Assembly (NCBI GenBank): GCA_003313425.1
Contig: NHZP01000021.1
Span: 496,001 to 560,000 of the forward strand
Source of the DNA: Pseudopyrenochaeta lycopersici
Lineage: Eukaryota; Ascomycota; Dothideomycetes; Pleosporales; Pseudopyrenochaetaceae
Length of the DNA stretch: 64,000 nucleotides
Direction: 5' to 3'
Part shown: positions 57,538-64,000 of the stretch, piece after piece
Layout: each line of letters starts with the position of its first letter
How positions within the stretch are numbered: position 1 is the first letter of the stretch
The notes under the pieces: generated by a model
Databases searched by the model: none
Seen by the model: the letters and a program-made list of their open reading frames with translations, nothing else
What the model was told of the DNA's origin: nothing
Program-made: the position numbers and the translations under genes

Positions 57538-59770
57538 TTATCCCAACCGTACATCTACTACCTCCGTCGGCGCCTCATCCCAACCCTCCATCCACACCTT
57601 TCCAACAGCCTTTCGATATGCGACACCATCTTCCCATTCAACCCACAGAACATTGTAGAACCTCCACTTCCAGTCCTCGCCCAGCTTGCAAAGCTCCTTC
57701 TGCCGACGCTCACATCCTTTCGGACAGTGGCGGTGCAGATGTCTCACCCCAGGGCTAATCTGTCGCGTAGTGGCGCACCAACCAACTTCCATCTTGCCAA
57801 TGCATATAAGTTCAACAGGCTGCGTTGGTAATTCCCTGTCAAGGAAGAGGGTGGCTGTGTGGAGATAGCCTATCATGTCAGAGGTCGATTGAGCCGCGAT
57901 GAAGGGGTTCTTGAGAGAGTCTTTTGTTTTATCATACGTGACAAGGTGAGCGAAGAGCCGTCGAGTGCGGAACTCGATGATAGGAGAATACAAGGCTTCC
58001 TGGCGAAGCGAGGAGGTTGCTGCGTTTTCCACGAGTGGAATGGGATGCTGAAAGGTCCAGTTGTTCGGGAGCACGGTGTTGTCCATTTTCTGTGACTGCA
58101 AGCCTTTGCTGTTATGGTAGTGGATATCAAGGATCCGCTCTCTACTTGCACCACTTCCAGGCCTAGGAGCTTTATAGAAGTCAATGATGTGGTGTGCTGT
58201 TATAGGAATCTGGTTGATTACGTCGGTTAGATAGTTGTACACATTCACAGCGAACAGCATGTCCACTAGCCCCATCCAGCCACACCAACTCCAACTAGGG
58301 AACTCTTTTCTAAAATTCCCTTGCGCATCCGTTCTCCTGAGTATTTCGTAATCGAATGGTTCCCAGAGTAGCATAGCGCTGAAAAAAAGTTCAGGAAGGC
58401 CGAAGAACATGCCGCCTTTCATTGGGCGTCCTTGCACAGTTATGAAGGCATCGAAAGCGTTGAGAACGTCGTCTTGATTCGTCAACTCGCGTCTGCTGTA
58501 CGTTTCCACCATATTTGCGTATGACCGTAGGTTTGGCCAACTAGTCCAGATGAGACTGTGTAGGAAGTTTGTTCTGATGTTGGGCACTGCTCTCTCCTGT
58601 GGCTCCACGCCATTTTCCTGGACAGAGTCCATTTGGCAGACCCACGATACAGTCTGATGATGAAATACCAGTATTCTCCTGGATAAGACGTACTCTTGGA
58701 GAGTCCTTGTTTAGATCAAGTCAGTGAATGGCTCATATGCATCTTGTCAATAAAGTGGCGTACCAGCCGCGCGTATGGTAACGCACCACGTCCCAACTAT
58801 CAGCAGAAAGCGTGGGATTCCTCTCAATCATTTGGCATTGCGGGGTAAATTGAAACTCATAGTAGGGAGATTGACGAGGCGAAGAGGATGCTAAACCAGG
58901 TAGTCCGAAGTCGCCATCCTCGCCTTCCGAAGCAGCGATAGTAAAATATGCATTGGCATATATAGATGCCATAGCTGCGAGTTGAGCTGGCTTGGCGGCT
59001 ATATCGTCTTGTATGATGCAGAACCGGTCAATCCAAATGTACTTAATGCCCAGTGAGCGGGTGAGCAACATGCTATCTTGTATTGTTTTCGGCAGACGTG
59101 CAAGGTTGACGGGCAAATCGAATGCTCCGGTTGTACTCAATTGGCGGTAGTTACTGATGAGGGTCTGGAAAGGGGTTGTAGCAGGCCCCCAAACGTAACT
59201 CAAAGCCAGATATTGGCACTCTGGGTTGGGTTGTTCAACGAGACAGCGCCGCTCAACGTCGATGAAATGAAGGTTCGTAGCACGCTCAATTCTTTCATAA
59301 GGCTGGACGATCGAATGGCAGAACCCAGCGTGGCTTGTATTGCAGATATCTACTCGTCTCTTGATGCGTTCAATATCAATCGATTGTCCGCCCACGGGGA
59401 CTGCATCCCCTTCATCTTCGCCAGGCTCCTTAACTAGTTGAACCATTAGTAGGGTGGGGTTGTACAGATAATCTTCGCATAATCCTCCGCATGGAGAAAG
59501 GACCATCATCCAGCAATCGTATCCGGTGTTGAATCGAATGCACATCTTCCAGTCGGGTTCACACATTCGATCCAAGCAACTACATCTTGACGACCAACCG
59601 TGACGATCTTCGAATGCCTTGATAAGGCGTCGACATGTCGTACATAGAGAATTGCGTCGGACATAATCTAAAGACCATACTGGTTCAAGAATCTCGCGTT
59701 GTTCGTGAGATCTTTGCACGCTTATCGCTACTTTCTCACAGGTCTCGCATGGTACCGTCGGCGTCGGCAT
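57538..59770 (-). CDS. HET-domain (heterokaryon incompatibility) protein
   Basis: Two exons: 58764-59770 and 57538-58705 (724 residues). The 58 nt intron (GTACGC...CAAG) restores RGWTLQEYVLSRRILVFH, the closing motif of the HET domain. The N-terminal 140 residues contain several Cys pairs (CETC, CTTC, CSC) and could bind zinc. The HET domain spans about 190-355: YLALSYVWG, then KTIQDSMLLTRSLGIKYIWID with RFCIIQDD in place of the usual SLCIxQDD, then ASIYANAYFTIAAS. The C-terminal half (355-724) is unrecognised, with an SWSWCGWMG motif often seen behind fungal HET domains. HET proteins drive cell death at fusion of unlike strains or act in fungal innate immunity. The specific partner is unknown. 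Confidence 0.9.
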
Positions 59771-60587
59771 CGCACAGCCGTTAGTGTTCTATGACAGTGA
59801 ATGAAACCGCAGAACGATGAAGTTAAAAACTTGTGAATATAGCTGAAGTTGCAGGGTAACGTGGTCAAAAGTTGGGTTTATATGTTGCATGACGCTGAAC
59901 TGCCACCCGTAGAGGGGCAGTGGGGCTGCAGAAACTTGGTTGTAGTAACCGACCTCATATCCTTGGAAGCAGAAGCGAAAGGCATAATCGGGGGCTGGTA
60001 GTATTAACTACCTTCGTTGCTTGGTGTACAAAATGCAATGTATAATGTTAATAAGGAGAGTGCGCTCCAGGAAAGTTAATGTTGGACCCTAGAATCAATA
60101 CTTCGCCACGTTTAGAGACGCTACTCACTCGCACAGCAGTCAGGGTTCATCATCAAAGCATGTGCCTTTGGTAGTATTTAATGTCTGTAGTATTGCTCAA
60201 TGTATAGAAATAAATATGTACTATCTTCCACTCCAGCTCATGGGTATATCTACAATAACTAGGCGTGCTAACTCAGCTCAATACTGCACTTCATGCACCT
60301 AGTTCAGCTGGCGATCGGAAATAAAAGATGTTTACTCATTAAGTCGTAAAAATAAGCGGTCGGGGGCAAAAGTTCTGGAAGTAAAAATGCCAAGAGCCCT
60401 TATTTGTTTGCTTTTCATATGCTCTGAAGTCAATTTAGACTGAAGAGCGTCTGAAAAGAGAGAGAGGCGTAGAGATTGAAAAGGCTACATGTAGCCCTTA
60501 TAGTGCGTATCTCCTCAGGAAATGATCATGATTAATACAAAAGCGAAGAAAGGGCATGAAGGAGCAAAGTAAGAACACCAACGACTC
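59771..60587. other. Intergenic region upstream of HET gene
   Basis: About 820 bp: HET promoter on the left, regulator 3' flank on the right. Nothing else recognised. Confidence 0.4.
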
Positions 60588-62204
60588 CTAGTAGAAGTGG
60601 TTGTATCCATTTACTCCATTCAGCGGTGGCTGGAGCAGTGTCGGTGGCAACTGCTGTTGGACAATATTGGCGGGAACATAATGTGCTTGGTATGGGTGCT
60701 GTGGCATATTGAAGTCTGCGATGAGAAGCGGATTGCCAAAGCCTGCTGGGCGTCTTGGTACTGGAGCTGGAGCTGGGAGTGATGTTGGCGGCATTTGTTG
60801 TTGAACCACCATTTGTGCCTGTTGTTGTGGGTATAAAACAGTCTCCTCTTGCAGGTGATTGGTCACTTGTCGCTGGTGGTGGTGGTGTTGGTGTTGTTGC
60901 TGCTGCTGTTGCTGTTCCTGAGCCTGAGGCGTATCCCAGCCCCACTTTTGTTTGAGCTCAGTATTGACAAAGCCAACCCGCCAGCCTGTTTCCTGCCGGA
61001 TCTTGTCGAAGATTTGGAGGACCTCTTCCTGCTCTCGTCGGTCGGTAAGGCACTCGCCAGCAATGGCAAGGGATCGAAGTGCTACACTTGCGACGCCACG
61101 GTCTTTCACATGGGCACTGATGCCGCAGATGAATTTTGAGTTCTGTTCGAGCATGGCCCACATCTCAGGTTCGCTGGGGCCTTGGACCGGGTTGATCTGC
61201 GCCAGCAAGACAAGGGAGGTGTGATAGAAGAGCCTTGCTATTATTGAGGCCCTCTTGATTAACCAAACTTCGGGAAATGCGGAACCAGAGATGGTCTGGC
61301 CGGGGTACAGGTACGCCATGGGATGCATAGTGCGAGGAATGTTTTCATTCCATCTGTCTGTCATTTCTTTCAAACGCAGCCACTCATTGTGCCGATCTTG
61401 CAATGTTTGTCTGGCGACGTCTTGGTTTCGGGGTATCGAAGCACGGAAGTTGCATATCCTTGCAACGACGGACAGAATTCTATGTGTCCAAACTTCTTCC
61501 TTGCCAGACTCGGTCTCCGGTGTAAAATCTATATCAATACCCCAGTCGTCTGGATCCCAAGCGACCTGCCAGTTGAAGTGCAGGCAGCTGAGAATCTCCA
61601 TTCCGACATTGAGCCAAAAGCAAGCTGCGCCAACTCCGGTTGACTTAGCATTCCAGCGGCACTCTTTGATCAAAGCACGAGCACCTGCTATGTGGTTCAT
61701 GCGTTGTAGTGCACGTTCGCCCATGATCTCGTATACATTCAGGATGACTGCAGTAGTCGCGCAGAGAATGGTATCTCGGTCTGGGTCTTGCAAAGAGTGT
61801 AATAAATCCCGGGTGGCAACGTCGTAGTAATGGAGTGCTTTGTCCTCGCTGTATTTGGGATTTACGAGGGCCAGATGCCGGGCACCACAGGCGAGGAAGG
61901 CGTGGAGGAGCATGGGTTCATTCAACGCATGGAACGGCAACAGCCGCGAGAAATGTTTGTGTGCGTCCATACTGTCCATCCATATTCCGATCTCCTCAAC
62001 AAAGACTTGCATGTATAGGACCTCCTCTTGGCTCTTGAGATAGTCGCGGGTTGGCATGGGTGCTGGACTTGCAGAGTGCTCCATTGTGTATGGTGACGGG
62101 GTTGGATTGGAGTAGTTTGATGCTGCTACAATTAGTAAATGCACTCAGCCAATTTGGTAAGGAGGCGAGGACGGCATTGACTTACGTGCACGCGAGTGTT
62201 GTTG

Positions 62205-62235
<31 letters not shown>

Positions 62236-62774
62236 TGTTGTTGCGGGGCTCGCTGATGGTCGAAGTTGTAGCTGTTTTGTGCTTGGGGATACGGCTCTGG
62301 TACCATGCCCTGTATTGGCGGGAGATGTTGCTGGCGCGTTGACACTGGCAGAGCAAGCCCGCTGGGCGGTCCCATGCCAAAGTCATTGTTACTCATGGAC
62401 ATGTGTGGTTCAATGTCCTCTACAGGGTACATCTCCCGACCACCTACGTATTCTCCTGCGATGATCCTTGATTCATCCTGGAACGCGATTTGGTAGTCGG
62501 TTCCCTTGGGAATCAGATATGCGTTCTTCTCGCAGGTGGTGTCAAGGAAGTTCAGCTTCTTGCCCCAATTGCAGTCGCGCTGGGATTTGGAGCAGTTGTT
62601 GCATGTTGGTTTGGTCTCGTCGCACTTGAGATGCCGTTCTCTGCATGTCAAGCACCCGGTGCGCGTCCGCTTCGGCTTGCCCTCGGCTGTAGCGTCACTG
62701 TCTCTCTTCTTTGTCGGCACTGTCCTGTCCCCAGGCGAATCATTCTGAGGCGGCGGCGTAATGGTGTTCGCCAT
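60588..62774 (-). CDS. Zn2Cys6 transcription factor with polyglutamine tracts
   Basis: Two exons: 62186-62774 and 60588-62125 (708 residues). The 60 nt intron runs GTAAGT, ACTAAT branch, GTAG. The binuclear zinc cluster is Cys41, 44, 51, 58, 61 and 68 with basic flanks (KPKRTRTG before Cys41). A run of 15 Gln precedes the exon junction near residue 190. Exon 2 holds a fungal-specific transcription factor domain at about 225-560 (LLPFHALNEPMLLHAFLACGARHLAL) and a second Gln/His-rich run near 600-620. The end is Pro/Gln-rich and may be an activation region. Target genes cannot be read from the sequence. The neighbouring HET gene is on the same strand, about 0.8 kb downstream. Confidence 0.92.
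62199..62243 (-). repeat. Trinucleotide repeat coding polyglutamine in the Zn2Cys6 regulator
   Basis: Fifteen Gln codons, eight of them an uninterrupted CTG run on the plus strand. Located just before the splice donor of exon 1. Confidence 0.85.
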
Positions 62775-64000
62775 GGTTGAAGCGCTGTCACCGCATACAG
62801 CGTACTGGAAGGCTATTGCTGTGCGGAGCGGTCGGTCCCCGTCTACTCTTCCCTCTCAATCGTTGAGGCGCTGTTCTGGCGTCGGCGTGCGGTAGAGTGG
62901 AGTCGGCCAGGTTGTCGAGCGCGGGCGGGCCCAATTGCAGCTGAAGTAGAGGTGCGGTGCGAAGATATCGATAAAGGACCAAATGGGCGGCACTGTGCAC
63001 ACGTCGCGGAATTAAAGCTGTATCGTTGTGGGAGTAAGAATAGCGGGTGTATTAAAGGAGGGTGCGCTGCAGGCAAACGTTGCTGCCTTCACCAAATGGA
63101 GCTGTGTGGTGGGATGTCAAAGGAGAGTAAAGGGAGCGATCAATGGGCGTCGGCTGCGATTGCAGGGAGCAAGAACGCGACGTCGTTTGAAGCGGAAGCG
63201 CGGTCCAGGGCCGGAGTTGCCGCAGAAGAGTGGATTGCTATTCCCGGGGTGGAGGCAGTTGAAGTATCGGGTGCGTGTCGCGAAAAGCTGGAATATTGGA
63301 TTATGCCTGAGCGGGCTGGCGCGAATGCAGGCGATGACGAAGGCCGGAGATTCTCAGCGATGGCTGAGATCCTGGATCGTCCGGACAGCATGCAAGAGTG
63401 GCAGGTATAGGCGAAGAGATCGACTGAGGCGCTGTCGCCTTTGCGCAGCGCAACCACCGCGTCTGCAACGCCGTCACCAAGCTTTGAGATTCAGCGTGTC
63501 TGGAGAATATTGGAGAGACTCTTGAACAGTCACCGAGTCCAGGCGATGTGTCGTGAGCAGTGCGCGCCCGGTAGGCGACACTAAGCACCGGCCCAGTGCG
63601 TGCTTTTGCAAGGGAAAGCCAGGTGCGCGTCTGGGCAATGATCTGCTTTGGCATTCGGCGACGTCTGAGGAAACGCAGGGCATCTGGCCCACTAGCCATG
63701 AGCTTTTGTATATCATTGCTGCAGCTGCCGTTGCCCAGCGCATAGCCCTCCCTCATGCCCAAAGCCACCAGTTGATGGCGCTCGAGTCTCAGGGGAGCCC
63801 AGCACTTGGCTCGGCCATTCACAACCAAGGCCACCATTTTCTGAAGCCGAAGGACATGCTGAACTGGCAGCGAGCCCGTAGGAGAGGCCGCATACCCCTG
63901 TGTGTCACATCTCAGTGTGCTCCGTGGGATGACTACTGGCTGCATGCCCCCTCGTCTATTCTTGTTGGTTCTTGCAAATAAGCTACCTCCTAGAATAGAT
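62775..64000. other. Upstream region of the Zn2Cys6 regulator to window end
   Basis: About 1.2 kb, GC-rich, with several overlapping open frames on both strands. None resembles a family and none has a convincing start, so I list no gene. It probably holds the regulator's promoter and leader. Confidence 0.4.

Noticed and set aside
62952..63981. Several 100-200-residue frames near the right edge on both strands
   Set aside because: Overlapping frames in GC-rich DNA with no family resemblance and no splice-supported extension.

Overview
The window is a gene-dense piece of a filamentous ascomycete chromosome. Genes are split by short introns (about 45-90 nt, one of about 200) with GT...AG ends, and many have CTAAC/CTGAC-type branch sites. 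Proteins such as a Git3-type receptor, a HET-domain protein and a Zn2Cys6 regulator point to Pezizomycotina. The general look suggests Dothideomycetes, probably Pleosporales, but that placement is an inference from memory of protein families. No rRNA, tRNA, CRISPR, transposon or integrated virus was recognised. All exon joins below were worked out by hand from frame, splice signals and protein-family continuity.

Layout. 0-8 kb: the 3' end of an HD-domain cyanamide-hydratase-like gene, a Hikeshi/OPI10 protein, a 2EXR protein, a 974-residue protein with a possible degenerate XPF-like end, and a secreted pepsin-type protease. 10-14.6 kb: PAT1 (mRNA decay) divergent from a KTR-type mannosyltransferase. 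15.4-16.7 kb: a TauD-type dioxygenase. 18.2-28.7 kb: a small unknown protein divergent from PRP22, then MCM6 and a SUN-domain protein. 30-40 kb: UDP-glucose 4-epimerase, an Arc1-type tRNA-binding protein, a UCH-type deubiquitinase, a Git3-like GPCR, the DcpS scavenger decapping enzyme and DNA polymerase delta subunit 4. 41.8-53.6 kb: a PPS1-type dual-specificity phosphatase, an unknown Gln/Pro-rich protein, a Ppg1-like PP2A phosphatase, uridine kinase and GID8. 54-62.8 kb: alcohol dehydrogenase, a HET-domain protein and a polyglutamine Zn2Cys6 regulator, in a looser and more accessory-looking region.

Most genes are housekeeping genes acting in separate pathways. PAT1 and DcpS both serve mRNA turnover (decapping activation and cap scavenging), and MCM6 and POLD4 both serve DNA replication. 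Many genes sit as divergent pairs over 240-780 bp promoters. I did not find a clearly new multi-gene system. The best leads are the XPF/HhH-like protein at 3.0-6.1 kb, a phosphatase-like loop with lost arginine inside the PPS1 protein, a palindrome cluster at 6.24-6.34 kb, cell-cycle-type sites in front of MCM6, and three introns that are multiples of three without in-frame stops.
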